The position numbers and the translations under genes are program-made. This document shows positions 34,570-45,072 of a stretch of 64,000 nt of DNA, one piece after another. The stretch is from Sporolactobacillus pectinivorans (GTDB lineage Bacteria > Bacillota > Bacilli > Bacillales > Sporolactobacillaceae): assembly GCF_002802965.1 (NCBI RefSeq), contig NZ_NXGA01000001.1:3817343-3881342 (forward strand). Direction: 5' to 3'. The notes under the pieces were generated by a model that was given only the letters and a program-made list of their open reading frames with translations, had not been told where the DNA came from and ran no database searches. Each line of letters opens with the position of its first letter. The first letter of the stretch is position 1.

Positions 34570-37500
34570 TATGATGCAGCTCCTTTTAATTGTACGATTT
34601 CTGCTTTTAATTGCTTAATCTCATCATCATGCCGCTTTGTTATAGGGATGAGTAGTGTCCAGAGTCGACTGTACTCGATACCCTCTATCTCTCGATTACC
34701 ATTGTTATCTGCTGCTCCGTAGGTTACATACTCAGATAATCCTGTTTTTATTAAGTCCTCAGCAATTAATCCGTAATAACGCTGCAAATAGCCGGAACTC
34801 ATGATGCTTTCATCACGACCGCTTTCTATATACGCTGCAAAGGCTTCGTCTTGTGCCTTATCATGCCAACTAGCGGGTCTCAAGCCGAGGATCTGATCCG
34901 CATAATCATCCGTAATGTTATATTCAATGTTTTCCTTATATTTTGTAGCCGACGTACTACGACGAAAATATCCGTTACCATCTATAGTCATATTTGCTGC
35001 TCCTGAAGTAGACTGATTATAGGTTCCCATGTTATAGATAGCGTTTGAATCTATATACAAGTTTTGAGATCCACTTCCGGAATGAAGCCATAGAGCAGCC
35101 ACATCATCTGATATTGAGTTGCCGCCATCCATATAGACATTCCCACTCTTTATTTGCCCGGCGTTATACACTTTCCAGCCTTCCATATTTAGGTTCCCGA
35201 AGATGTTAGTTTCCCCAGCCACGGTCTGTATCGCTGTACCTGATCCTGCTAATAGATTAACTGCTCCTTTTCCAATAATGTTTAGATTCTGACCATCATT
35301 GCAATAAATATGGTTATTCATAGTTCCGGTGGCATCAAAGCTTATACTACGGGTATTCATATATAAGTCCGTGTTAAAGGCGGCTTGAATAACTCGGCTT
35401 CCTATAGCGCCAGTTTGGGTCGCCTCAAACACATTGTAGTAGGTTGTACTCGTCGCCGTATCCCTAATGATAATCTTAAAGTCTCCACGTCCTGCCGCAA
35501 AAGCGGTACCGTCCGTATTCGCTTGAAAAGAGCTGGGGAAATAGTTACCATCTGCATAGCCAATCGAAACATAGTTATTTCCTGATTGCGTTGTAAAGCT
35601 AATCCCATTATTTGTACCATCATACGTTGCTACTAGTGCCCCAATGTTTGATCCGTCTGCCCCGTAGAATGAAAGCTGTCCAGCTTTCATTTCTATTTTC
35701 TGGTCTTGGCTATTCATCGTGACGATATCTGCTCCGTTGATGGTCACACCATTGATTATCCCAGCGTTGACTGTGCCGAGATTCGCACTGATAGCTGCTA
35801 GGCTAGTCACCGCCAATTTATCTGCTGTGACCGTTCCTGCACCGATTCGTGCGGCATTTAATATACCGGTATTAATCGTACCTGCATCTACGGACGCAAT
35901 CATTGCACTCGTAATCACGGCGTTGTCAATCGTCGTCTGCCCGGTGATATGCACCTTATTCCCGGAAATCAGGATAGATTCTGTGGACAAATTGATCTGG
36001 TTGACCACATCATTCTTCTGCACCCGCAGATTTATGGCATTGGATAACTGGGTGATCTGTGACTGGTTCGCCATGTCGGCAGGAGCCGGAGACCAATCTG
36101 TAGCCTTGTTGCCTGATTCCAGTTTAATTGGGGCAATATCTATATCAGTTATTGCCCCTAATGTCAACCTGATTTTGAATCCACCGTCTATTGGAGAGGT
36201 GGTAACAGTCGCAACATGCCAGTTTCCATCTGCAATCATCGTACTATTACTTTTGATAATCGTATTATTCGCTAAGTTTGTTAGACATGGAAAACCGTTT
36301 CCTACACTCGTAGATGATCCAGGCACTAATTTATAAGGCAGCGAAACGGTGTATTGCGTCCCATTTTGGAGACCGGTTATACTTCTTAGCAAGCCTTGAT
36401 CTGTGCCAGAACCCACGCTATTTATGTGCCATGTAGATTGATTATTATAAAAGGCCGAGTTTTCCGTAACCGTGATCGTGTTCGTGGTACTTCCCGAAAA
36501 CTCAGTAACCGCCCAATTAGCTGAACTGTAATCAGTCGAATTACTCAATAGGTTTGTCCCGCCCACTTGTACATTATTAACTGCTGTCGTAATCTGACTG
36601 GTCAGACTGTTTGATGTCTGGCTCAATGCGCTTTGTGTGGCATACGTATTAGATGCATCTGTTTGTGTCAAAAGCGTGGCAATCGTGTTCGCCGTCTGTG
36701 CCATGTAACTGTTATAAGTGCTGGTATCAACTTTATTAGCAACCTGTGTGCTGATGCCGTTAACGGTCTGATTCAGCGTACTAAACTGCGTCGCTGTAGC
36801 CATATCAGCCGGAGCCGGGCTCCAGCCAGTGGGTTTGTTTCCCGATTCCAGTTTAATTTGTGATACCCAAACCTGAGCTGTGCCCGCAACGTTTTTAAAA
36901 TCCATCATTAAGGATCCAAAGTAGGCAACGGTTGAAACTGTACTGAATGAAAAGACTATTTTGTTCCATTGTCCCGGTACAAGCTGACCGTTAACAATAT
37001 CCGTTTCAGGTGCAGCCACAACATAATTACTGCTGTTATACTCAAAAATATAGATACGTAGATTTTTATCAGACGGAATGTCCATAACCGAACTAATGTA
37101 GACATATAAAGAAAGCGTATAGGTTGACGACGGGTTGAGCAAAGGTGCAGAAAGGCTATGAACTCCATCGTAACCCGAAGCTGTCGTTGATATTTTTAAA
37201 GAGTTATTTCCGTTATAAAGATTAGTAGAGTCGATGACGTATTGACCTGAACCCGTTTTTGCCCATTGTGAGAGATCAGAAAAAGCAGTACCTAACACTA
37301 AGTTCGTCCCGCCGACCTGCACTGCAGCAACGGCTCCATTAACATCAGACATCCACACCTTACTATATATGGACTGCTGAGCGCCGTTTGCCGTGCTGGT
37401 TGCTGAGTTGGCCGTACTTATTGCCTGCTGGGCTTGCGTGACTGCGCTGCCCGCTGTCGCCACGGCACTGTTTGCCTGGGTAATGGCATTTGCGGCATCC

Positions 37501-38876
37501 GATGAAGCCTGCTGTGCCGCCGTAGTCGCATTATCCGCCGCCTGCTGGGCTGAGGTAGCGGCGTTCATTGCATTGTTCGTATCGTTGGACAAGATAAGAT
37601 TCCATGCAACCCCATCAAATCGATACATATCTGTATATTGTCCATTAACAATCTTGTACCAGATGTCACCTGAGATAAGACTTCCCGTTGGCTGAGTCGC
37701 AGAGTAATAGGTTTTATTCTTTCCGTTCGCCTGTGTTAGAGCATATCCCGATGTTTTGACTGCTTGATTAGCGGCTGCAGACAGGCCCTGTAAGGATGTC
37801 TGCATGCCAGCTATATCAGTAGCAAGGTTTGTTTTAAATTGTCCCAGCTGCATGCTAATGTATCGTTCAAGCAAAGTATCATAAACGGTCTGTATAACCT
37901 CAGCCTTTTCGTCAATACCTAAATTCTTAAATCGAACGGTGACCAAGTCGCACAGATTGACCTTTTCAAGCGGCGCGATACTCTTATATTCTTCCGTTTG
38001 CCACAAGCTAATAAAGCTGACCGTAAAATTTACGGTAGGCTGCCCGATATTATTATCTGTGATGTATTTTTGCGCTGCTGACCTCAAAGAAGCGACGTCT
38101 GTCACAGTAGTGGAACTTAGATCGACAGGGAGACAGCGATTAAAAGCATAGTTGCTGACATACTGGCTATTAATGTTCTTTTCAGGTAATTCCAGAATTA
38201 TATCGTTCCCGTTAGCATCCTGAATAGTCGCATAGGGATAAATCGACGTATAAGTCTGGTCAATTAGTTCCTCCTGAGTCAGGTCAGTTAGATTTTTACC
38301 GTAGGCAATAACGACCCCTGTATCTGTACCACGGTTTTGGGAATGATGAATAACAAAGTTGTCCCACATGAACTCACCTTGCCAGTTCTCAACCAGACTA
38401 CCATCACCATTTGTTCCCTCTAGGGCATCACCGGCAGACATATGGGACAATGTGGATGTTGCGTTCGTCGTTACATCACTGACACCAGTAAAAGAGTGTG
38501 GAAAAACGGTATTTTGCAGAATAGCATCCAGCATAGACTGACCGTTTCCGTTTACGCTTATCTTGCCGATCGGATTGTATTTCAGCATATAACTGATATG
38601 CTCGGCCTTATAATCAACCACGCCATTAATCGGTTTTGATATATCGTAAATACGAAACAGCTGCGGATCCATATTGGCGTTATCGTTGGCTTTAGCCTTA
38701 ACGATGGAGTCTTTCTGAATCAAATTAAATAACGGACTGCTGACCGGATAAGTAAATTCCAGTTCAAACAATCCGTTTCGCTCCTCTGTCACTTGTGCAG
38801 ATATCGTATCCGTTAATGTTCCTATACCATGATGATTAAAGTTTGTCTCGTTTGACGAGTATAGAATCGGTATCAT
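34569..38876 (-). CDS. Tail spike / tail endopeptidase with C-terminal S74 self-cleaving chaperone
   Basis: The protein has about 1,435 residues. The N-terminus (ILYSSNETNF ... ISAQVTEERNGLFELEFTYP) is the prophage endopeptidase-tail domain that attaches below Dit. A helical Ala/Gln/Thr linker, two carbohydrate-binding-like beta domains each introduced by VQVGGTNL and ending GWSPAPADM/DWSPAPADM, and a fibre-like repeat region follow. The last 110 residues (YKENIEYNITDDYADQILGLRP ... RHDDEIKQLK) are an S74 intramolecular chaperone. It should set host-surface binding. Start 38,876 gives a four-base ATGA overlap with dit. Confidence 0.88.
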   Translation of the reverse strand: MIPILYSSNETNFNHHGIGTLTDTISAQVTEERNGLFELEFTYPVSSPLFNLIQKDSIVKAKANDNANMDPQLFRIYDISKPINGVVDYKAEHISYMLKYNPIGKISVNGNGQSMLDAILQNTVFPHSFTGVSDVTTNATSTLSHMSAGDALEGTNGDGSLVENWQGEFMWDNFVIHHSQNRGTDTGVVIAYGKNLTDLTQEELIDQTYTSIYPYATIQDANGNDIILELPEKNINSQYVSNYAFNRCLPVDLSSTTVTDVASLRSAAQKYITDNNIGQPTVNFTVSFISLWQTEEYKSIAPLEKVNLCDLVTVRFKNLGIDEKAEVIQTVYDTLLERYISMQLGQFKTNLATDIAGMQTSLQGLSAAANQAVKTSGYALTQANGKNKTYYSATQPTGSLISGDIWYKIVNGQYTDMYRFDGVAWNLILSNDTNNAMNAATSAQQAADNATTAAQQASSDAANAITQANSAVATAGSAVTQAQQAISTANSATSTANGAQQSIYSKVWMSDVNGAVAAVQVGGTNLVLGTAFSDLSQWAKTGSGQYVIDSTNLYNGNNSLKISTTASGYDGVHSLSAPLLNPSSTYTLSLYVYISSVMDIPSDKNLRIYIFEYNSSNYVVAAPETDIVNGQLVPGQWNKIVFSFSTVSTVAYFGSLMMDFKNVAGTAQVWVSQIKLESGNKPTGWSPAPADMATATQFSTLNQTVNGISTQVANKVDTSTYNSYMAQTANTIATLLTQTDASNTYATQSALSQTSNSLTSQITTAVNNVQVGGTNLLSNSTDYSSANWAVTEFSGSTTNTITVTENSAFYNNQSTWHINSVGSGTDQGLLRSITGLQNGTQYTVSLPYKLVPGSSTSVGNGFPCLTNLANNTIIKSNSTMIADGNWHVATVTTSPIDGGFKIRLTLGAITDIDIAPIKLESGNKATDWSPAPADMANQSQITQLSNAINLRVQKNDVVNQINLSTESILISGNKVHITGQTTIDNAVITSAMIASVDAGTINTGILNAARIGAGTVTADKLAVTSLAAISANLGTVNAGIINGVTINGADIVTMNSQDQKIEMKAGQLSFYGADGSNIGALVATYDGTNNGISFTTQSGNNYVSIGYADGNYFPSSFQANTDGTAFAAGRGDFKIIIRDTATSTTYYNVFEATQTGAIGSRVIQAAFNTDLYMNTRSISFDATGTMNNHIYCNDGQNLNIIGKGAVNLLAGSGTAIQTVAGETNIFGNLNMEGWKVYNAGQIKSGNVYMDGGNSISDDVAALWLHSGSGSQNLYIDSNAIYNMGTYNQSTSGAANMTIDGNGYFRRSTSATKYKENIEYNITDDYADQILGLRPASWHDKAQDEAFAAYIESGRDESIMSSGYLQRYYGLIAEDLIKTGLSEYVTYGAADNNGNREIEGIEYSRLWTLLIPITKRHDDEIKQLKAEIVQLKGAAS

Positions 38877-39589
38877 AATGCCCACCACCTTGGCACGATG
38901 TCAACCTGTGTTACAGTTCCGTCCCAACTGATATTGTTGACCCCTGGTTCAAGCACCGGACAATCTGAAAAAAGTTGATTGTTCAACAACTGCGTGCCCT
39001 TATAAGCAGATTGTAAATTCGTGTCCAGCTCGATATACTGGCTGACTGATGTTAAAACCACATCCTGATCGTTAATATGCAGCGTGATATTGCCAGTACC
39101 CGTAATTTTGATATAAGGGTTGGATGCCCACACTTCCGGATTTGTTATCGTCCCCGGAGCAGTCAAAGTTTGTGTGTTGTCGCCATCTACCCGATATTTA
39201 AAAGCCTTGCAGGAAAAAATAATGTTTGCTTTTCCAAAGTATTTGATGACTTCCTGAAGATCGAGCGCGCTATTGCAAAAAGCCATATGGTAATAGTCTG
39301 GATCAATGTCAGTCCATAATTTTTGATAACTAAACACGGATTGCAGCCAATTTTTAATAAGACCTGCCTGTTGCGTTAGATCAAGGCCATTTTTCGGGAA
39401 AACAGAGCAGTTAAACGAAAAGTTGACGTTTTCGAAACGTTTATTATCAATGACCAAATCCCCAGTTCGTCCCGGAACAGCCTGGAACGTCACATCACGC
39501 GAAGGTGAAGGAATCGTCAAGGGCATTGCAACCTTTAATCCGTAGTCAAGCGATGAACCATTATTAAAAGTGAAGTATCCGCTTGTCAT
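38873..39589 (-). CDS. Distal tail protein (Dit)
   Basis: The 238-residue siphovirus distal tail protein (phage tail family) is an N-terminal ring domain with FQAVPGRTGDLVIDNKRFENVNFSF and a C-terminal beta domain. Dit forms the hub joining the tail tube to the baseplate/spike. Both ends overlap neighbours by four bases (ATGA), the normal coupling in tail operons. Confidence 0.9.
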   Translation of the reverse strand: MTSGYFTFNNGSSLDYGLKVAMPLTIPSPSRDVTFQAVPGRTGDLVIDNKRFENVNFSFNCSVFPKNGLDLTQQAGLIKNWLQSVFSYQKLWTDIDPDYYHMAFCNSALDLQEVIKYFGKANIIFSCKAFKYRVDGDNTQTLTAPGTITNPEVWASNPYIKITGTGNITLHINDQDVVLTSVSQYIELDTNLQSAYKGTQLLNNQLFSDCPVLEPGVNNISWDGTVTQVDIVPRWWAL

Positions 39590-42500
39590 GATTTCAGCCC
39601 CTTCTTTCTGCGCGTGTAGAAGCTCAGTTCTTCACCGAGTTGCTGCGGACCTTTGCCTGTGTTGTCATAATAATTGTCAATATGCAACGTCACACCACCA
39701 TCGTTTTGCGTGATGTTTTGCGAATTTCCAGCCAATCCCCCATATCCTGAAATAGAAGGAATGACAATCTGTGGTTGATTAAGATGGGACAGCAATCCAT
39801 TGACGTTTGGTGTGCCATTGGCATAGCCGACATATCTTCCACCATGAGACGTGGAAACTATCCCGGGAACATTCATAATATTACCGTAGCGTTTGCGGAT
39901 ATAATTGTAGGATGCAATGATGCTGTCGATTGGATTGAGAATATTCTTAAATCCTGGCATCACATTCGCGGAAAAAGTGGATCCAATCATCTGCATCAAT
40001 CCCATAGATGGATGACCAGCCTTTGCATTAGAGTCCCAATGGTTTACTGAATTTGGATTGCCTCCGGATTCATGCATCGCTATAGAAGCGAGACCTGATG
40101 CCCACGACGCTGGAATACGTGCGATGGACATTGCTTCTCCAATCCAGTTTTTAAGCGTTCCAGACACTTTACCTGGAATTTCCAGAAGTCCGCCAATCCA
40201 ATTCGACATATTTCTTTTCGCCCAATTGACTGCCAACGATCCTGTCTTATCGAGCATACTCCAGGCCACATTGCCAAATTGACCGGGAACAGCATTTGCC
40301 ATTTTACCTAAACCGAGTGCATTTAATGAGTTATTGATGAATTTGCTTGGGCCCTGTAAGAGCCAATTAAGAACATTGGATAATATTCCTCCCGCGTAGT
40401 GAGGAACCATGCCAAACAGTTCTCTCGTAGCTGTCGCTGAGAGTACCGATGTTCCTGCAGGCAAGTCCACTATGGTTGGTTGAGCAGGAGAAAACGTTAA
40501 TTGCCCACTGGGCAGGAAAATCGCTTCAGGTCCTGCGTTGGATCCGACACCATCTCCAACTAGTGCACGGCCACCCGGATGTCCTCCTATGCCATGCGCA
40601 TAAGCCATGCCATGCGTATTTGTGGAATGGCTATATGCAACAGGTGAACTTCCTTTACCCGTAAAGAAATTGACAATACTTTGCCACCATCCCTTAATCG
40701 TGTTCACCATATCGTTCCAAGGCGATAGTACATTTCCAGTTTCCCAGTCAACCTGATCGGCGTGTCCTTTTGCCTGCTGCTTTGCGTAATAAACAGTCAT
40801 ATCACGCATATTCTGCGCTTTACTTACCACTTGATCGTGCTGCTGTTTTGCACGACCAATTACTCCATCTCGTTCCTGTGTAGCCGTAGTTATAATATCG
40901 TCATACTGTTTTCGCGAAATTGAATGATTGACGTAATATTGCTGATCAGCCCAGTTTTTCACGCCATTGAATTTTTGGTTTGCACTTTTTATAACTTGCT
41001 TGTACTCATTATTGGCGGCAGAAATAGCGCCTTGTTCCTGTTTATTGGCATTGCGTACAATCGATGCAGCTTGCTGTGCAGAAATACTCCCAGCGTGATC
41101 CTTGAGTTTGCCAAGTATAATTTCCTGCTGTTTTGAACTGTTAGACATGGACTGCACCGCGTAGCTATTCATTTTACCTTGCAATTTATTGATCTGTGAC
41201 TGCTCACTTGCTGTGAGTGTACGATGATTTTTAGCTGCATTGTTATAAATTGATTCAATTTGGCTTTCAATTTTACGAACATTGCTTTCTTTCTGATTCG
41301 TACTAGTCGTTGTTTCTTTTAATATTGCATCGTATTCACTCTTGTTTGTTGTTTTCAAACCTGCAAGGGCTTTAGCAGCACCTGATTTCGTCCGGTTAAA
41401 ATGACCGATAATATCATCAGCCATTTGTTGATAGGGTTTAACTAATGAACCAACATTCTGTTTAGAAACTTTCTGGCCCGTTACAACTATATTTTCAAGC
41501 TGACGCTGTGCCGTGTCCGAAAATCCAACATATTGGTTAAGTGCCGACTGAGTATTTTTGCCGACACTTTTCCCCCAATTAATTGACGTATTGATTATTG
41601 GTTTTCCGATTTCTTCTACATTTTTCTGTATCCATGATCCGAATGCTTTCCCAAATGCAGAACCGGCGAATGATCCTGCAGCGGCACCAATTGCTCCTCC
41701 GATCGGTGTTCCTAGACCGAGTGTGAATGGATCGGCTAAAGTTCCAATGGCCGCACCTGTAGCAGCTCCTCCCCATGTTCCACCGAGTGACCCGATGGTA
41801 TCTCCAACATGAGATCCGATCGTTTTTTTCGTCATGCCCATTAGACCTGATAAAGAAGAAATTACATCTAATACGGCTGACCCCGCCTCAGCTGCTTTTC
41901 CAACCTTTCCTAACGTACCAAGAATTCGTCCGCTTCCGCTTAAATCTTTGGCAATCGTTCCACCGTCTTTCACGACCGTCTCGCTGTCTTTGGCAACTGT
42001 TTCACCTGCTCCAACCGCTCCCTTGTTTTTTCCAACAGTTCCTCCTCCAATACCTGAACCGCCTGATCCAATCTCTGCTTCAGCTGATGCCAAGTCTTTG
42101 GCACTAGCAGTTGTACGTGAGAAATGTGTTCTGAGTTGTTTTAAGCTGTTCATAACCGTATCAAAGGCACTTATGATCGAGGCAACATTCTTTAGAGCAG
42201 CTACTGCTCCATCGAGGCCACTTTTCAGCGTCAATATAACACCTGTCACTCCTGTGTTGGCAAAGACGCTCTTCATATGATCATAAGCGTCACTGGTTTT
42301 CTGTGCGGCAAGCCGAAGGTCCTGCAGCTGCGCAGACGCTTCATCTTTAGCTTTGACAGTTATCGTCTTTTCCCTGGGAATTTTATTTATGTTATCTCTA
42401 ATTTGTTCCATGCTGCCACGTGTTTTATCAACTACTTCGACAATCTGTTTAATTGGAGAAGAGACAGCCTTTTTTATCTCATCATGAGTTTGCTTGACAT

Positions 42501-42660
42501 CATTAACCATTTTGTCGGTGTTTTTGGCAAATGATTTATACATCGTGTCACCCGCGGTAGCACCCATCGCTTTTAAAATAGCTTCAATTTTTGATGTATC
42601 AGATTTAATTTTTTTGTCATCCAGCGTTACTTCAATAACTGCCGACCCATTGCTCATCAT
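39586..42660 (-). CDS. Tail tape measure protein with SLT lysozyme domain
   Basis: The 1,024-residue protein has long helical segments, an Ala/Gly-rich hydrophobic middle (about 270-340) and a C-terminal transglycosylase-like SLT domain (about 850-927: ASIAMHESGGNPNSVNHWD, GLMQMIGSTF). It sets tail length and may cut peptidoglycan at injection. The frame is intact across 3 kb, arguing that the tail module is not decaying fast. GGGAGGATAA precedes the ATG. Confidence 0.93.
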   Translation of the reverse strand: MMSNGSAVIEVTLDDKKIKSDTSKIEAILKAMGATAGDTMYKSFAKNTDKMVNDVKQTHDEIKKAVSSPIKQIVEVVDKTRGSMEQIRDNINKIPREKTITVKAKDEASAQLQDLRLAAQKTSDAYDHMKSVFANTGVTGVILTLKSGLDGAVAALKNVASIISAFDTVMNSLKQLRTHFSRTTASAKDLASAEAEIGSGGSGIGGGTVGKNKGAVGAGETVAKDSETVVKDGGTIAKDLSGSGRILGTLGKVGKAAEAGSAVLDVISSLSGLMGMTKKTIGSHVGDTIGSLGGTWGGAATGAAIGTLADPFTLGLGTPIGGAIGAAAGSFAGSAFGKAFGSWIQKNVEEIGKPIINTSINWGKSVGKNTQSALNQYVGFSDTAQRQLENIVVTGQKVSKQNVGSLVKPYQQMADDIIGHFNRTKSGAAKALAGLKTTNKSEYDAILKETTTSTNQKESNVRKIESQIESIYNNAAKNHRTLTASEQSQINKLQGKMNSYAVQSMSNSSKQQEIILGKLKDHAGSISAQQAASIVRNANKQEQGAISAANNEYKQVIKSANQKFNGVKNWADQQYYVNHSISRKQYDDIITTATQERDGVIGRAKQQHDQVVSKAQNMRDMTVYYAKQQAKGHADQVDWETGNVLSPWNDMVNTIKGWWQSIVNFFTGKGSSPVAYSHSTNTHGMAYAHGIGGHPGGRALVGDGVGSNAGPEAIFLPSGQLTFSPAQPTIVDLPAGTSVLSATATRELFGMVPHYAGGILSNVLNWLLQGPSKFINNSLNALGLGKMANAVPGQFGNVAWSMLDKTGSLAVNWAKRNMSNWIGGLLEIPGKVSGTLKNWIGEAMSIARIPASWASGLASIAMHESGGNPNSVNHWDSNAKAGHPSMGLMQMIGSTFSANVMPGFKNILNPIDSIIASYNYIRKRYGNIMNVPGIVSTSHGGRYVGYANGTPNVNGLLSHLNQPQIVIPSISGYGGLAGNSQNITQNDGGVTLHIDNYYDNTGKGPQQLGEELSFYTRRKKGLKS

Positions 42661-43266
42661 TTATCCTCCCTTCCTTGCCATGTTTACAAGCGTGTCAAAC
42701 ATGTGGTCCATTCGTGTTTCCTGCTCCTGCCTGTTCTGTTCGCTATCCAGTGCATAAGCACTTTTGAGCTGTAATATACGCTCTCGTTCCGCCTTCTCAT
42801 ACTCACTGCTGCCGTTTGGTACATCTGTCGCACGAATTCCAATGATCTGGTTAATCTTCGTGTTATCACGCAGACCCTTGAATAGGGCGATAAACTTCTC
42901 CCATCGCATCACACCCTGTTGGTCAATGAGATCAATGCCGTATTCCTGTAAAAAGGACGCGTAAATATATTCTGCATCCTTCGAAAAACTGTAATATTGT
43001 GTTTGATCGGATGTCTCCTGGCCGTCATTGGGTTCTCCGGCAATATACTTAGAGATTGCCTGAATCGCCTTGATCTGTGTGTCCACGTCCACTTCACATT
43101 CCGGGATGAACATCTCAAAGGCGAGCAATATTTTCCCCATTTCATTTATACTGTCATCGTCAATTAATTCATACCAGCGCAGGACATTATCAAAACTTAG
43201 ATCAAGAAAATAATCCCGTCCATTTATCCTGATTTTGTCATCAAGCGGTTGCTTTAGACTCAGCAC
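42661..43266 (-). CDS. Phage Gp15 family protein (tail assembly chaperone position)
   Basis: The 201-residue protein has the Gp15 opening (INGRDYFLDLSFDNVLRWYELIDDD) and lies directly before the tape measure gene. In siphoviruses this slot holds tail assembly chaperones. GTG start at 43,266. Confidence 0.8.
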   Translation of the reverse strand: MLSLKQPLDDKIRINGRDYFLDLSFDNVLRWYELIDDDSINEMGKILLAFEMFIPECEVDVDTQIKAIQAISKYIAGEPNDGQETSDQTQYYSFSKDAEYIYASFLQEYGIDLIDQQGVMRWEKFIALFKGLRDNTKINQIIGIRATDVPNGSSEYEKAERERILQLKSAYALDSEQNRQEQETRMDHMFDTLVNMARKGG

Positions 43267-43272
43267 AGCGCA

Positions 43273-43713
43273 TCACCGTTTGTTCCTGTGGTAATGGATA
43301 TATTTACTTTTAATGGCTTTTAAGCGTTCTTTACGTTCACTGTCACGTTTGAGAGACAGTGCCGTTGCTAGTTCCTCCGTTTTGTCGCGAAGATATTCTG
43401 TAGATTTGCCACACTTTTCATAGATTTTCTGGCCTTCACCTTTGCCAAAAATAAGATCAAGAAACTGAATACTCCCGTCACGCTGAGTTTCAATCAGATC
43501 AATGCTCTTTTTTGCAAGAACATCACCGGTTGCCTTTTCATCAGCGGCTAGGTCGTCATATTCCTTTATCACTTTCTCTAATTTTTTGCCGATCTTTTCA
43601 AACGCTGCAGCATATTGCTTCTGCTTTTCATCGGAAAAATCAATATTGTAGTGCGTACCTCCAAATATGACTTCTTCCAACTGTTTGTTTTGTTCTATGT
43701 CAATATTTATCAT
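43273..43713 (-). CDS. Tail-region protein (DUF6673-like, tail assembly chaperone G position)
   Basis: The 146-residue acidic helical protein (IEQNKQLEEVIFGGTHYNIDFSDEKQ) lies between tail tube and Gp15 genes. ATG 43,713 is the third of three consecutive ATGs and has the best spacing from AAAGGAG. Such a pair of small genes before the tape measure usually encodes tail chaperones. Confidence 0.65.
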   Translation of the reverse strand: MINIDIEQNKQLEEVIFGGTHYNIDFSDEKQKQYAAAFEKIGKKLEKVIKEYDDLAADEKATGDVLAKKSIDLIETQRDGSIQFLDLIFGKGEGQKIYEKCGKSTEYLRDKTEELATALSLKRDSERKERLKAIKSKYIHYHRNKR

Positions 43714-43759
43714 CATCATCTCTCCTTTCGGTTATGTACCGGGGCCGGAGCCCCGTAAA

Positions 43760-44224
43760 TCAGCCTGCCGGTGGCGTAGTAACAGCCGGAAGGCCGTTGA
43801 AGTTCGCCGTGAAGCTGAAAGTCTGCTTTGCATTTGCCGCACCGCCACTTGCTGTAATGGCTGTCAGAGAAACCTGAGCAATAATGACGGTACCGTCTGT
43901 TTTAGTCCATCTGAGTAGCGTTTTGGCTTCGTCACCCAATGCAAACTCTTTACTGACAATGAAATCCTGTGCCGGATCTCCTTCGACACGGTTACCAGCG
44001 AACGCCAGTGAAAAGTTAATCCCGGTACGATCAGTCTGAGAAAAACCTTGTCCGTCATAATATGGTGTATTGTCGGTTGTATCACCAGGTGCCGGGGTCA
44101 CGGTCTGAATACCTTTGGCAATCGTGACAAAGGTAGCACCCGTTGTCACCGTCGGATCCAACGTTCCGGCTGTGTCAATTTCAAATTTGTTTTTAAAGTT
44201 CAGATTAAAAGCTACCAAACTCAT
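43760..44224 (-). CDS. Major tail tube protein
   Basis: The 154-residue beta-rich protein with Thr/Gly/Ala-rich strands (LVAFNLNFKNKFEIDTAG ... FSFTANFNGLPAVTTP) is of the phage tail tube type. It is preceded by AAGGAGATGA and lies between the tail terminator-like gene and the chaperone genes, the usual place. The tube protein is the bulk component of any tail particle. Confidence 0.75.
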   Translation of the reverse strand: MSLVAFNLNFKNKFEIDTAGTLDPTVTTGATFVTIAKGIQTVTPAPGDTTDNTPYYDGQGFSQTDRTGINFSLAFAGNRVEGDPAQDFIVSKEFALGDEAKTLLRWTKTDGTVIIAQVSLTAITASGGAANAKQTFSFTANFNGLPAVTTPPAG

Positions 44225-44232
44225 TCATCTCC

Positions 44233-44649
44233 TTAGTAAAGTAGTAATTCTGCTTGATGCATGGACGTATAAACGTAACCGTAATCGTCCTTTAACAAAA
44301 AGTTGGGACTGGTTACCTGTCCATTGACAAAATAAAAAGAGCCATTTTGGCTCTTAATATCATCTGGATTTAACCCATCGACATACCAGCCAATCGACAA
44401 CAATGCATTCAGTGCTGTCAACTGGTCTGTATGCCGGCATGTTACTTGAAAAGCAAACGTTTTGTCCCACTGCCCATCATAGTTACGAAAAGCCTGACCC
44501 ATTGGTATCAACGTAAAGGAGATACCATTTTGCGGCGTTCCATTCGATGACGGCGGTATGAGAGGAAAACTTATATAAGTAAATAAGTTACAGTTTGCCT
44601 CAACGGCTGCGATCATCTGATCCTGAAAGTCAAGTTCAGTTCCTGCCAA
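44233..44649 (-). CDS. Minor capsid / tail terminator-like protein
   Basis: The 138-residue protein of the type annotated minor capsid protein in siphoviruses lies next to the tail tube gene; by position it is likely the tail terminator that caps the tube. It starts at TTG 44,649. It is the first intact gene after the head-gene deletion scar. Confidence 0.65.
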   Translation of the reverse strand: MAGTELDFQDQMIAAVEANCNLFTYISFPLIPPSSNGTPQNGISFTLIPMGQAFRNYDGQWDKTFAFQVTCRHTDQLTALNALLSIGWYVDGLNPDDIKSQNGSFYFVNGQVTSPNFLLKDDYGYVYTSMHQAELLLY

Positions 44650-44960
44650 GGTATCCCATCACCACCTTTTGTACCACGTCAGGTCATTGTGCCTAAATTC
44701 TGTTTTTACCGTATCAAACCAAAGCGCGTGGCCTCTTTGTTCTCATTGGTTTGAAATCATATTCCGGATAATAGATGACCGGCTACCAGTTGTGTAATGT
44801 TGAGCGATACAATCATCGGCAGCTCTCCGTCCGGATCTTGCGGCATGACTGTAAACTACACGTCCATTCCGATGGATATTCACTGCCATCCCTGATCAGT
44901 ATGTAGTCGCCAAACAGATCAGGGATATTATCAGCGGGTGCCGCAATTATCTCCTGCTGA
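44650..44960 (-). pseudogene. Remnants of minor head-protein genes
   Basis: On the minus strand, broken pieces typical of siphovirus minor structural genes can be read: PADNIPDLFGDYILIRDGSE-YPSEW (about 44,880-44,945) and, after a stop and frame change, MPQDPDGELPMIVSLNITQL (about 44,780-44,845). Several stops follow. They are the tail end of the deleted head module. Confidence 0.6.
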
Positions 44961-45029
44961 TGAAATTAAATAGCGTTAGATTACTTCCCTTCGTTTATGA
45001 CATGGAATCTAATGGTTCTGGGTCTTCAA

Positions 45030-45072
45030 AAAAGAATTACAGGCCCAACTGGTTTGGAAAAATTGTCCATGT
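45030..45072 (-). pseudogene. Truncated start of a phage gene at the deletion junction
   Basis: GGAGGATTCAC precedes an ATG (45,072) whose frame reads MDNFSKPVGPVILF and then stops at a TGA. A strong ribosome site before a 14-codon frame suggests the 5' end of a head gene joined to foreign sequence by the deletion. Confidence 0.45.
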
